A stretch of 64,000 bases of DNA from Solibacillus sp040274725 (GTDB lineage Bacteria > Bacillota > Bacilli > Bacillales_A > Planococcaceae): positions 56,289-120,288 of the forward strand of contig JBEMAQ010000010.1 of the NCBI GenBank assembly GCA_040274725.1. Reading direction: 5' to 3'. The notes beneath the pieces are model-generated. The model ran no database searches. It had not been told where the DNA came from and saw only the letters and a program-made list of their open reading frames with translations. The translations under genes were made by a program, and so were the position numbers. This document shows, one piece after another, positions 22,797 to 30,630 of the stretch (position 1 is its first letter; every line of letters starts with the position of its first letter).

Positions 22797-23831
22797 ATGC
22801 ACAATCCTTATACAGCATTTAAAGCAACTAACCGGCAAGAGGCAAGTACAGCCTACGAGCAATTTGCGGTGCATGCCGAGAGTGCAACACCGCTATTTTT
22901 GTCGCTTAGTAAATTCCAACAAAGTCGCGCGCTCAGCTTAGCAAGTGAGCTCGCGGCGACGGACTACGCGTCTATACTCGCTTTTGGCCAACAGGAGCAG
23001 GAGCAACTGAAAAAGTTTAGCACAGACCTACTGTACCAAATGCAGCTACGTGATACTGGTACTGTCCGCACGGTTTTGCATGATTTAATCGAACAGTTAG
23101 GACAAATTGAACCAGATGATTTTCAATCGGAGGAACGCGGTCTTTTGAAGCGGCTCTTTGCGCGTAAAAAGCAGTCAATGCAGGAAACAATGACGCATTA
23201 CAATAAACTCAGTAAGCGCATTGACCGCCTCGGTATTCAACTGACACATGCACAGCAGGATTTGCTAAAGGATCTAACGTTTCTTGGCAAGCTTTACGAG
23301 CATAACGAGACGTATTTTCACGACATTAATGTATTGATTGCTGCGCTTGAAATAAAAAAGCAGCATATGGAGGAAAACTTTACACTCAAAGACGATGTAT
23401 TTGGCCAAGCTGTGCACGACTGGCAAATGCAAATGGAGTGGCTTGACCGTCGCATTTATGACCTCGAGCTGTCACGCGAAATTGCGATTCAGTTTGCCCC
23501 GCAAATTCGTCTGACTGAGCAAACAAACCAGCTGCTCGTCGATAAAATTCAAACATCGCTCCTAACGACGATTCCGCTTTGGCAATCACAAATTGCGATG
23601 CTACTGAGCTTACATAGACAGCAGCGCACGATGCAGACGGAAGAGCGGATGCTACAGGCACAACAGCAAATGCAGGATAAAAATCGTGCGACCTTCAAAC
23701 AAGCCAGCGTGTCAACAAAGCAGCAAATCGACAGCCTAAAGCAAACACAGCAACAGCTTTTAGCGGCACTAAGTGATACATTAGCCGCCGAGCAAACGCT
23801 AGAGAAAAGTCGTCAAAAAAATCGCCCTTAA
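22797..23831 (+). CDS. TelA family protein (toxic anion resistance-like, YaaN type)
   Basis: A 344-residue soluble, nearly all-helical protein rich in Gln and Glu. ATG 22797 is chosen; the GTG at 22794 overlaps the xpaC stop. Family marks are LLKRLFARKKQSMQETMTHY (compare KKLFG/FKR...), LYEHNETYFHDINVLIAALE and LEMSREIAIQFAPQIRL-like LELSREIAIQFAPQIRL. TelA/KlaA proteins were found through tellurite resistance and are linked with XpaC in envelope-stress settings; the mechanism is unknown. It is translationally coupled to xpaC through a 2-nt gap. Confidence 0.88.
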   Translation: MHNPYTAFKATNRQEASTAYEQFAVHAESATPLFLSLSKFQQSRALSLASELAATDYASILAFGQQEQEQLKKFSTDLLYQMQLRDTGTVRTVLHDLIEQLGQIEPDDFQSEERGLLKRLFARKKQSMQETMTHYNKLSKRIDRLGIQLTHAQQDLLKDLTFLGKLYEHNETYFHDINVLIAALEIKKQHMEENFTLKDDVFGQAVHDWQMQMEWLDRRIYDLELSREIAIQFAPQIRLTEQTNQLLVDKIQTSLLTTIPLWQSQIAMLLSLHRQQRTMQTEERMLQAQQQMQDKNRATFKQASVSTKQQIDSLKQTQQQLLAALSDTLAAEQTLEKSRQKNRP

Positions 23832-23854
23832 ATTAATTTAAGGGCGACTTTTTC
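23822..23854. terminator. Bidirectional terminator between telA and the nitroreductase
   Basis: A 26-bp palindrome (23822-23847, TCGCCCTTAAAT and its complement) with T runs outward on both strands. Confidence 0.9.
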
Positions 23855-23855
23855 A

Positions 23856-24482
23856 TTAAATAAAGCGTGTCAGCTGCTCTGCTTTTAGACGCGATGAACC
23901 ATGCGCTGGCGCTGCTGCCTCACCGATTGGTAATAATAAGACCGGCATTTCATTTGCCGCTAACTCGAAGCGTGCTGCAAATTTCACTTTATCAAAGCCA
24001 GCCATTGGTACTGTATCATAGCCGCGCTCCTTTGCAAGTAGCATGAGTTGCATCGAAATTAAGCCTGTATCAAAATGTACAAGATTTTTGCGTACTTCAA
24101 GTGGCAAACCACCGTACGTTTTTGTGCTATTTGTAATCATTGAATCCGCTACATCGCGTGGCATAAAGCCCTCTTCAACATTTTGATTGTAAATGTCCGC
24201 TGATTTTTCGTACATATCAACGTCTGCTAACACAGCAATTACTGCTGAAGCTGTTTGTACCTGCTCTTGATTATATGCAATCGCAAATAGTTCCTTTTTA
24301 ACCTCTGCATCATCAATAATTAAAAAGCGCCAAGGCTGTAAATTACTCGCTGATGGTGCGCTCGTCGCGTCGCTAATAAGTTCAAGTAATTCCTCGCGCG
24401 GGATTACAACGCCCTCTTTATATTTACGTACCGATTTACGTGCGTGCATAATGTCGTTTGCTGTCTGTGTTGCTACTGTCAT
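23856..24482 (-). CDS. Nitroreductase family protein (YodC/MhqN-like)
   Basis: A 208-residue FMN-dependent oxidoreductase of the nitroreductase fold. RKSVRKYKEGV near the start and SAPSASNLQPWRFLII (about residues 40-55) carry the FMN-binding Arg, Ser and Asn. LISMQLMLLAKERGYDTVPMAGFD is the usual dimer and FMN-phosphate helix. Length and pattern are close to the YodC/MhqN group, which reduces quinones or nitro compounds with NAD(P)H. The natural substrate is unknown. It is transcribed alone. Confidence 0.85.
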   Translation of the reverse strand: MTVATQTANDIMHARKSVRKYKEGVVIPREELLELISDATSAPSASNLQPWRFLIIDDAEVKKELFAIAYNQEQVQTASAVIAVLADVDMYEKSADIYNQNVEEGFMPRDVADSMITNSTKTYGGLPLEVRKNLVHFDTGLISMQLMLLAKERGYDTVPMAGFDKVKFAARFELAANEMPVLLLPIGEAAAPAHGSSRLKAEQLTRFI

Positions 24483-24560
24483 GATGAACCCTACCTTTTT
24501 ATTATTTCTAAATACAGATTATATCATATAGTAATCTGATATAATTTCAAGGTTTTCGCA

Positions 24561-25169
24561 TCATAAACCGTTCACTGTGTTCTGAATGTTCATACTGTGG
24601 CTAATCGCTGAAATAACCGCAATCCCGTCTGCACCCATTTCACGTAAGCTCGCACTCGTTTCGCACGTAATGCCACCAATCGCCACGACCGGCACCTTTG
24701 AATAAAGGACCTTTGCACGCTGTAAAAAGGCTAACTCCGCGCGCTGGCCGTCTGTTTTGGACTTTGTTTCAAAAATCGGTCCAATCCCGACGTAATCTGC
24801 ACCGGACTTTACTGCCTCGTGCAATTGTCGCTCTGTATGCACCGAGACGCCGATTATTTTGCCATCCATTTGCTCACGAAACTGCTGAATATTTTGGTCA
24901 TCCTGTCCTACATGAATGCCGTCTGCCTGCAATTTTAATGCGAGCGCAACGTCATCATTGACAATAAACGGCACCTCATAAGCGTGACAAAGCTTTTGAC
25001 ACTGCTCGGCAAAGTGAACGTAAGCTTCTCCTGTTAACGCGCCTGTCCCCTTCTCTCGCAGTTGAAACATCGTAATACCTGCTTGTAGTGCTTCCTCTAA
25101 AACTAGGAGTGGGTCACGCTTGCAATTAATTGTGCCCATGACGAAATATTTATTGACACGAAAAAACAT
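24561..25169 (-). CDS. thiE: Thiamin-phosphate synthase ThiE
   Basis: A 202-residue TIM-barrel enzyme that joins HMP-pyrophosphate and thiazole phosphate to make thiamin phosphate. The start at ATG 25169 gives the family length and MFFRVNKYFVMGT at the head; the longer frame to 25235 lies inside thiD. Marks: ITMFQLREKGTGAL (pyrophosphate site), FIVNDDVALALKLQADGIHVGQDD, and YVGIGPIFETKSKTD, which binds the thiazole phosphate. It is the last gene of tenA-thiM-thiD-thiE and overlaps thiD by 20 bases. Confidence 0.96.
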   Translation of the reverse strand: MFFRVNKYFVMGTINCKRDPLLVLEEALQAGITMFQLREKGTGALTGEAYVHFAEQCQKLCHAYEVPFIVNDDVALALKLQADGIHVGQDDQNIQQFREQMDGKIIGVSVHTERQLHEAVKSGADYVGIGPIFETKSKTDGQRAELAFLQRAKVLYSKVPVVAIGGITCETSASLREMGADGIAVISAISHSMNIQNTVNGL

Positions 25170-25971
25170 GGACTTTGCACGCTCCCTCATGCGCACGGTA
25201 GGCGAAATGATTCGTCGGACCAAAGCCATGACCAATTTCTAGTGGATAACTAATCGCTAGCTGAACAAACTGTTTGGCTGTGAGGATCGCCTCCTGCAAG
25301 CTTTGCCCCTTTGCAAGCTCCGCTGTCAGTGCTGCTGAAAATGTACAGCCTGTACCGTGCGTATGCTTTGTTTCAACGCGCGGCGTTTCTAGCTTAAAGG
25401 CTGGTTCACCTGCAATAAATACCGTGTCTACAGCTGTACTCCCTACTAAATGCCCACCCTTCATCACAACGCATGTCACACCTAAATCAAGTAGCAGTTG
25501 TGCTGCAGTTTCTAGGTCGCGTGCTGTTTGAATGTTTACACCTGTTAACATTTCTGCTTCTGGAATATTTGGCGTGCACACCGTTGCAAGTGGCAAAAGC
25601 TCCGTCTTTAAAGACTGTACAGCGCGGCTTTGCAGTAAGCTTTGCCCGCCCTTTGCAATCATCACTGGGTCAATAACAAGGGGAATTTTGTGCAATTTTA
25701 ATGCTTGTGCGACCGCCTCAATAATTGTGCTATCAAACAACATCCCTGTTTTAATCGCCTTCACCTCAAAATCCGTCAGCACAGCCTCGATTTGTGCTGT
25801 AACAAAGTGTGCTGTCGCTGGGTAAACATCATGTACACCACATGTATTTTGTGCGGTTAATGCCGTAATCGCTGTTGTGCCAAAAACACCAAGCTCCTGA
25901 AATGTTTTCAAATCTGCCTGAATCCCCGCACCGCCCCCGCTATCTGAGCCTGCAATCGTGAGTGCAATCAT
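25150..25971 (-). CDS. thiD: Hydroxymethylpyrimidine/phosphomethylpyrimidine kinase ThiD
   Basis: A 273-residue ribokinase-fold enzyme that phosphorylates HMP and then HMP-phosphate. TIAGSDSGGGAGIQADLKTF at the start, MIAKGG in the middle and the anion-hole/catalytic motif HGTGCTFSAALTAELAKGQ near residue 210 are diagnostic. It ends with IGHGFGPTNHF as usual, then a 15-residue tail that reads through into thiE. The start overlaps the thiM stop by four bases, so translation is coupled. Confidence 0.96.
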   Translation of the reverse strand: MIALTIAGSDSGGGAGIQADLKTFQELGVFGTTAITALTAQNTCGVHDVYPATAHFVTAQIEAVLTDFEVKAIKTGMLFDSTIIEAVAQALKLHKIPLVIDPVMIAKGGQSLLQSRAVQSLKTELLPLATVCTPNIPEAEMLTGVNIQTARDLETAAQLLLDLGVTCVVMKGGHLVGSTAVDTVFIAGEPAFKLETPRVETKHTHGTGCTFSAALTAELAKGQSLQEAILTAKQFVQLAISYPLEIGHGFGPTNHFAYRAHEGACKVHVFSCQ

Positions 25972-26711
25972 TTCGCCACCTCCGCAACTTGCTCCAGCGC
26001 ATTGAGTAGCGCTGTTTGATAGCTACCTACTGGACCAACCGTACGCGCGGCAATATCTTTATATTCCTGAAGTAACGCAGTAAGGCTACGAAATGCATCC
26101 TCGGACGCACTCAGTACTGCCGCGCATAAAGCACTAAGCAAGCAGCCGGTACCTGTAATCTGCGTAATACGCGCATTGCCTCCTGCCACATAGGCCACCT
26201 GCTCGCCGTCTGTTACACAGTCTACTTCACCTGTCACAATGACAAGGCACGCATAGTTGTTGGCAAGTGCCTTTGCGGCTTCTGCGACAGGAAGCTGCCC
26301 TTCGCCGCAATCAACCCCCTTTGCCTGCCATGCTACACCCGCAAGTGCCGCTAACTCGCCTGCGTTACAACGGATAAGCTGAACGTCTAGCTCCTCTAGC
26401 AACTGCTTTGCTGTCTGTAAACGGTAGCCAGTCGCGCCTACACCGACTGGATCAAGTACAACTGGGATCCCTTTCGCATTCGCCGCCGCCCCCGCAAGCT
26501 TCATCGCCACGACTGTTTCCGTATTCAACGTTCCGATATTAAGCAGCAGTGCATCCGCAATACTCGCCATTTGCACGGCCTCTTCTTTTGCATCGGCCAT
26601 CACAGGTGATGCACCAACCGCAAGTAAGCCATTTGCGGTGAAATTCGCGACCACATAATTGGTGATGCAATGTACAAGTGGTTTGCGTTTAGTAATTTGC
26701 TGTAGGCTCAT
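25968..26711 (-). CDS. thiM: Hydroxyethylthiazole kinase ThiM
   Basis: A 247-residue kinase that phosphorylates the thiazole alcohol for salvage. The start at ATG 26711 is preferred (GGGGG nine bases upstream; an ATG at 26717 is too close to it), and the upstream part of the frame lies within tenA. Marks: RKPLVHCITNYVVANFTANG and LAVGASPVMADAKEE at the substrate site, VVLDPVGVGATGYR, and ITGTGCLLSALCAA with the catalytic Cys. It overlaps tenA by 23 bases. Confidence 0.96.
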   Translation of the reverse strand: MSLQQITKRKPLVHCITNYVVANFTANGLLAVGASPVMADAKEEAVQMASIADALLLNIGTLNTETVVAMKLAGAAANAKGIPVVLDPVGVGATGYRLQTAKQLLEELDVQLIRCNAGELAALAGVAWQAKGVDCGEGQLPVAEAAKALANNYACLVIVTGEVDCVTDGEQVAYVAGGNARITQITGTGCLLSALCAAVLSASEDAFRSLTALLQEYKDIAARTVGPVGSYQTALLNALEQVAEVAK

Positions 26712-27381
26712 GCACATACACCCCCTGCTCCCAATTTTGCAACGTCCACGGCATTTCCCAAAACATCCACTCGTAGTAGCAGCTCTTTTTAAAATGCTCA
26801 CGTAGCACATGTTCCTTTGCCGGCTGCTCATTCGCAAAATGGTTCATCATCGCCTTTTGAATCGCAATAGACTCCACCATCTCATCCGAAGAATAAAGCG
26901 CAATCCACTGCTCATATAGTGCAACACCTGGCTTTGCCTCCTTATAGCATTGGCCAATCTCCTGATACAGCCACGGACACGGTAAAATCGCCGCAAACGC
27001 CTCTGCCACATCGCCGTTATACACCGCACTATACATATGGCTCACATAATTGTACGCAGCTGGTGCTGGCTCAAAACTTGCAAGCTCCTCTTCTGTCACA
27101 GCGAGTGCACAAAACGTCGTACGGTGAAGCTCAAGCTCCGCCTCATGAATAAACTGCGCCGCCTTTAAAAAATACTGAATATCCGCATCACGCTCGGCCT
27201 TTGCCGCCGCAAGTGCTAGCACCTTCGTATAATGCTTCAAATAATACGCATCCTGTAGCATATACATTTTAAATTTCTCCAGTGGCAGCGTGCCGTCTGC
27301 AATGCCGCGCACAAATGGATGTTCAAAGCTCGCCTCCCAGTAAAAATTCGTCTCTTGCCTTACCTTTTCACAAAAATCCAT
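26689..27381 (-). CDS. tenA: Aminopyrimidine aminohydrolase TenA (thiaminase II)
   Basis: A 230-residue all-helical enzyme that removes the amino group from aminopyrimidines formed by thiamin breakdown, returning HMP to the pathway. The start at ATG 27381 has GGAGG; the longer frame reads back through the terminator. It has FVRGIADGTLPLEKFKMYMLQDAYYL, the nucleophile Cys in AILPCPWLYQEIG, and the C-terminal FWEMPWTLQNWE with the catalytic Glu. It is the first gene of the operon, just after the second TPP riboswitch. Confidence 0.95.
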   Translation of the reverse strand: MDFCEKVRQETNFYWEASFEHPFVRGIADGTLPLEKFKMYMLQDAYYLKHYTKVLALAAAKAERDADIQYFLKAAQFIHEAELELHRTTFCALAVTEEELASFEPAPAAYNYVSHMYSAVYNGDVAEAFAAILPCPWLYQEIGQCYKEAKPGVALYEQWIALYSSDEMVESIAIQKAMMNHFANEQPAKEHVLREHFKKSCYYEWMFWEMPWTLQNWEQGVYVHEPTANY

Positions 27382-27412
27382 TGTTAGTCCTCCTCGTGGT
27401 AGGACGTAAGCG

Positions 27413-27451
27413 CAAAAAAGGGACGCCTCGTATAGAGACGCCCCCAAAAAA
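27413..27451 (-). terminator. Riboswitch-controlled terminator 2 (before tenA)
   Basis: On the minus strand GGGCGTCTC pairs with GAGGCGTCCC, followed by TTTTTT. It lies between the second TPP aptamer and tenA. Confidence 0.9.
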
Positions 27452-27472
27452 GTGTAGACTACACCCATTGAT

Positions 27473-27552
27473 TGCTCCCTACGCCAGTATTAACTGATCA
27501 GGTTCTAAGGGTCAGGTTTTAACCTTCTCAACACATGTGTGTCCCCCCGCAC
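27473..27552 (-). promoter_or_regulatory. TPP riboswitch aptamer 2 (tenA-proximal)
   Basis: On the minus strand the THI-element landmarks occur in order: GGGGGG start, TTGAGAAGG (CUGAGA box), ACCCTTAGAACCTGATC (pyrophosphate-binding part) and GGCGTAGGGAGC at the close. It binds thiamin pyrophosphate and should favour the terminator that follows. Confidence 0.95.
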
Positions 27553-27565
27553 TTAAATTGTTTGC

Positions 27566-27600
27566 AAAAGAAAAGCTCTCCAAAAAAAGATGGAGAGCTG
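27566..27600 (-). terminator. Riboswitch-controlled terminator 1
   Basis: AGCTCTCCA pairs with TGGAGAGCT (minus strand), followed by TTTCTTTTG. It lies between the two TPP aptamers. Confidence 0.9.
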
Positions 27601-27627
27601 CTAAGTACATATTGATCGCTGTACACT

Positions 27628-27703
27628 TGCTCCCTACGTCCGTGTTAACGGTCAGGTTCTAAGGGTCAGGTTTTACCTTCTCAACACATACGTGTCCCCC
27701 TGC
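27628..27703 (-). promoter_or_regulatory. TPP riboswitch aptamer 1 (promoter-proximal)
   Basis: The same landmarks as aptamer 2: GGGGGACACG, TTGAGAAGG, ACCCTTAGAACCTGACC and GACGTAGGGAGC, with a shorter P2-P3 part. It is a full second copy, so the operon has tandem riboswitches in series. Confidence 0.95.
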
Positions 27704-27723
27704 AAAATCATTTAATTGCTGTT

Positions 27724-27752
27724 AGTGTAATGGAAAAACGAGGAAGATGCAA
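27724..27752 (-). promoter_or_regulatory. Promoter of the thiamin operon
   Basis: TTGCAT (27752-27747 on the minus strand), 17-bp spacer, TACACT (27729-27724), about 20 bases upstream of the first aptamer. Confidence 0.75.
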
Positions 27753-27765
27753 GTGTTTTCTGCAA

Positions 27766-27804
27766 AAGAAAAAGCTGATCTCAATTGTCGATTGAAATCA
27801 GCTC
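27766..27804 (-). terminator. Intrinsic terminator of the DUF6501-like gene
   Basis: On the minus strand GCTGATTTCAAT pairs with ATTGAGATCAGC, followed by TTTTTCTTTT. Confidence 0.9.
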
Positions 27805-27809
27805 CAGTT

Positions 27810-28007
27810 TTATGCGAAGTACTCTTTGTAATAGCCGCCTACGTTGCCTGTGTTATCGATGACGAACACGAACTCTTCCGTCTCGTTTTTCACTTCGTAC
27901 TCTTTGCCCACTGTTAAAACGTTTGATACTAAATATTTCGATGCATTTGTATGTACGCATTTTACTGTGCGAATTGTCGGTGCATCTTTCCATGTTAAAT
28001 GTAACAT
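27810..28007 (-). CDS. Small protein, DUF6501-like
   Basis: A 65-residue protein from ATG 28007 (GAGAGGG upstream); the longer frame to 28088 has no support. The block KCVHTNASKYLVSNVLTVGK followed by EYEVKNETEEFVFVIDNTGNVGGYYKEYF resembles a short beta-barrel family of Bacillales that I recall as DUF6501. The pattern (VGKEYEVKNE...GGYYKEYF) fits a small SH3-like fold. Function is unknown. It is monocistronic. Confidence 0.65.
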   Translation of the reverse strand: MLHLTWKDAPTIRTVKCVHTNASKYLVSNVLTVGKEYEVKNETEEFVFVIDNTGNVGGYYKEYFA

Positions 28008-28165
28008 TTGTTTCCCTCTCTTTTTCAAGCAGATTATTTTCTTATTTATTTTATACGATTTTGCCGCGCATTGGTAGTAAATGTACAAAGGTTGCGCAAA
28101 AATTTGTCGTAAACACTATTTGAACGGTGTTTTCTATGTGGTACACTAAAAAAAGAGGTGATTAC

Positions 28166-28261
28166 ATGGCTTTTGGCAGCGTACCGATGGGCTTTTTCAT
28201 CGTAGCATTTGCATTTGTTATTTTATTTATACTGTATTCAGAATGGAATTCGAGACGCTAA
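28166..28261 (+). CDS. 31-residue single-pass membrane peptide
   Basis: ATG 28166 has AAAGAGGTG at the right distance and codes a short head (MAFGSVPMG), one membrane helix (FFIVAFAFVILFILYSEW) and a basic tail NSRR. A terminator overlaps its stop. The size, good ribosome site and own terminator support a real gene. Its family is not recognised; peptides of this kind in Bacilli can be membrane-protein partners or toxins, but neither is shown here. Confidence 0.6.
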   Translation: MAFGSVPMGFFIVAFAFVILFILYSEWNSRR

Positions 28262-28289
28262 GACTTTGGTTTTGGCGTTTTTTTGATAC
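28255..28289 (+). terminator. Terminator of the 31-residue peptide gene
   Basis: ACGCTAA (from 28255) pairs with TTGGCGT (one G-U pair), followed by TTTTTT. Confidence 0.6.
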
Positions 28290-28329
28290 GGACATGTATA
28301 AAGCCTCTATATTAAAATCATACTCTGAC

Positions 28330-28443
28330 TCAACTTGAGCAAAACCTTTCAACTATTTGGACTAAATTGTTACTGAACTGTATACCCCCATCTACTATAA
28401 CGACCTGTCCTGTCACGCCCTTTGCCTGTTCAAGAAAAATCCC
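28330..28443 (-). pseudogene. 3' remnant of a short-chain dehydrogenase/reductase gene
   Basis: The minus strand reads GIFLEQAKGVTGQVVIVDGG, then IQFSNNLVQIVERFCSS and stop. GxTGQxxxVDGG is the C-terminal signature of SDR and enoyl-ACP reductase proteins. A stop lies a few codons upstream and no catalytic YxxxK part is found, so only the last 35 or so residues remain. Confidence 0.75.
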
Positions 28444-28470
28444 TTTTAGCTTTCGCTTATTGCACTACTT

Positions 28471-29261
28471 TCACACTGTAACAGGCTTCCTTTTCACAAA
28501 AAACGACGCAACAATGGCAATTGCAATTAGCGCGGCGCAAACGAAGGCTGTTGTCACGAGCGAAGTCGCCGTATTGACCGTACCAATGCCAATGATTGCC
28601 CACACAAAGACAAATGCACAGAATGGATCTCACTGTGTAAATAACAGTGTTACCGCAAGTAAAGTTGCAATCATAACTAAGCCAATTGTACCCGGTACCT
28701 CGGCAATCCCAAGCGTAATCTCATAATGCTTCAATGTATAGCATATATTCGCAATCGTCGCGACAGAAATCCACCCATATAAAACGGGAAAGGTAAACGA
28801 CCACCAAAGCTTTTGTCCCCTATTGGATATCTCATGTAAAGAACGATTAAATTAATAAGCAGTGCAAACATCATTACTTGTGCAAGTACAAAAATTTCAT
28901 AATACCACATGAGTAACCATAAAACATTCAACACACAAATACCAATAAATAAAAACACCACGGCATTTGACGCTCCCTGTTCTGTCCCAATTCGTTTATA
29001 CTGAATCACTAGCCACACCGCCACAAGTAAATAAATGAGGCCCCAAATCGAAAATACATAGCCGTCTGATGTAAACAACACGTTTAGTTTATTCGAAATT
29101 TCCTCCTGTGATTGACCGTTAATGTTGCCTGTACTCCATAATGCATTCAGTACAACCATGACAATATACGAGATGACCATCATTACCCAATTTCGCATAG
29201 AAATCCGTCTAAACTTTTTCATGGAATATTTATAGTCGCTCAAAAATAATTGGACATTCAT
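28471..29261 (-). pseudogene. TspO-like (tryptophan-rich sensory) membrane protein, frameshifted
   Basis: The first 155 or so residues give several membrane helices with YIVMVVLNALWSTGNINGQS and LFTSDGYVFSIWGLIYLLVA, as in the 250-residue TspO/MBR-like proteins of Bacillales. Near 28785 the frame is lost (FYMGGFLSR); one base away it continues WISVATIANICYTLKHYEIT, then TIGLVMIATLLAVTLLFTQ, a stop at about 28630, and FVFVWAIIGIGTVNTATSLV up to a TGA at 28471. So there is one frameshift and one internal stop. The start is uncertain (ATG 29198 is possible). The ligand of the group is unknown. Confidence 0.75.
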
Positions 29262-29831
29262 TTATTTTTGTAACCAGTAGCAGCGCGCAAAATAAACGAT
29301 TTAACAAAATCGACATACAACATATTTTCAGTTAAGTGCCACGTGTTAAATTCCCTTCATATCCTATACAAAAGGAAGGGAAATAACATAAACCTATCAA
29401 ATATACGAACCTTTTTACTAGAAAATTAACGCAACAAATCGCGCGGAAATTGCCTATTTTAATGGAAAATCATCGTGTTTTCACGTAAAACGCCTCATAA
29501 AAGCGCCGAAAAATTTTCCGCTAGCCTCACCCTAGCAACCTATTCTCCCAAATCTATTCCAACAGCTATCAACAACTAAAAAAACTGCATTTTTTCATTC
29601 AAAATCCGCATTTTTTGGCTAAAACATAATAGATTTTCATAAGAAAATAGACTTAGCAGCACCCCTCCTGCTAATAAAAAAACTGGATTAACTATATACT
29701 TGCTCGTTAGATACCTTATATGTAACAAATTACACTTATTTTTTAATATGTTGTATGTCAAATTCGGAAAATCGAGGTTTTTTCGTTTTTAAAAATTTTC
29801 TAAATAAAATTGCGTGAAAGTTTAACTTTCC
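29262..29831. other. Gene-free AT-rich segment with 15-bp terminal inverted repeats
   Basis: No frame with a ribosome site was found. GACATACAACATATT (29312-29326) and its exact complement AATATGTTGTATGTC (29745-29759) face each other 418 bases apart. A small stem (TTCCCTTC at 29351 with GAAGGGAA at 29375) lies inside. It could be a MITE-like element; no clear target-site duplication is visible. Confidence 0.5.
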
Positions 29832-29866
29832 ACAAAAAAACAGCCACCCCAAAGGACAGCTGCTCT
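29832..29866 (-). terminator. Terminator of the lysine-type ABC operon
   Basis: On the minus strand CAGCTGTCC and GGGTGGCTG pair with wobble bases, followed by seven T residues. Confidence 0.7.
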
Positions 29867-29883
29867 CAATTTTTCATATTCCC

Positions 29884-30618
29884 TTATTTTAAAGTCCTAG
29901 CCAAGAAAGCCTTCGTCCGCTCCTGCTGCGGATTCACTAGCACCACATCCGGATGCCCATCCTCCACAATCACACCTTTATCCATAAACACAACGCGATC
30001 TGACACTTCTTTTGCGAACTCCATCTCATGCGTCACGATGAGCATCGTGTTGCCCTGATCGGCGAGCATACGCATAATTTTTAGTACTTCCCCAACCATT
30101 TCTGGGTCGAGTGCGCTCGTTGGCTCGTCAAACAGCATTACATCCGGGTCCATCGCTAGTGCGCGCGCGATTGCCACACGTTGCTTTTGACCGCCTGATA
30201 ATTGGCGCGGCTTGGCATTTTGGTATTTGGCCATGCCGACGACCTCTAAATATTTCAACGCCTTTTCTTTTGCCTCTTCTTTTGAGCGTTTTAATACTTT
30301 AATTTGGCCGACTGTACAGTTTGATAAGACGTCTAAGTTATTAAATAAGTTAAACTGCTGGAATACCATGCCTAAGTGCGTGCGGTATTTTTCGATGTTA
30401 TGGCTATCGGCTAAAATATTATCGCCTTTATAAATAATGTCGCCCCCGCTTGGACGTTCGAGTAAATTGACACAGCGTAGCAGTGTTGATTTTCCTGAAC
30501 CAGATGAGCCGATTAGACAGACTACCTCACCCTTTTGGACGTTAAAATTGACGTCGCGCAGTACTTCATGATTGCCGAACGATTTGCTTAAATGCTTGAT
30601 TTCAATAATATTTTCCAT
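29884..30618 (-). CDS. Polar amino acid ABC transporter, ATP-binding protein (probably lysine)
   Basis: A 244-residue ATPase of the GlnQ/HisP group, peripheral on the membrane. Walker A GSSGSGKST (residues 33-41), Q-loop FQQFNLF, signature LSGGQKQRVAIARAL, Walker B VMLFDEPTSALDPE and switch His in IVTHEMEFA are all intact. It is the last gene of the operon, 12 bases after the permease gene, and would power uptake by the permease dimer. The lysine riboswitch of the leader suggests the substrate. Confidence 0.93.
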   Translation of the reverse strand: MENIIEIKHLSKSFGNHEVLRDVNFNVQKGEVVCLIGSSGSGKSTLLRCVNLLERPSGGDIIYKGDNILADSHNIEKYRTHLGMVFQQFNLFNNLDVLSNCTVGQIKVLKRSKEEAKEKALKYLEVVGMAKYQNAKPRQLSGGQKQRVAIARALAMDPDVMLFDEPTSALDPEMVGEVLKIMRMLADQGNTMLIVTHEMEFAKEVSDRVVFMDKGVIVEDGHPDVVLVNPQQERTKAFLARTLK

Positions 30619-30630
30619 TGTTATGACCCC

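Noticed and set aside
28367..28726. 119-codon plus-strand frame
   Set aside because: It is the antisense of the SDR remnant and the broken end of the TspO-like gene, both recognisable on the minus strand.
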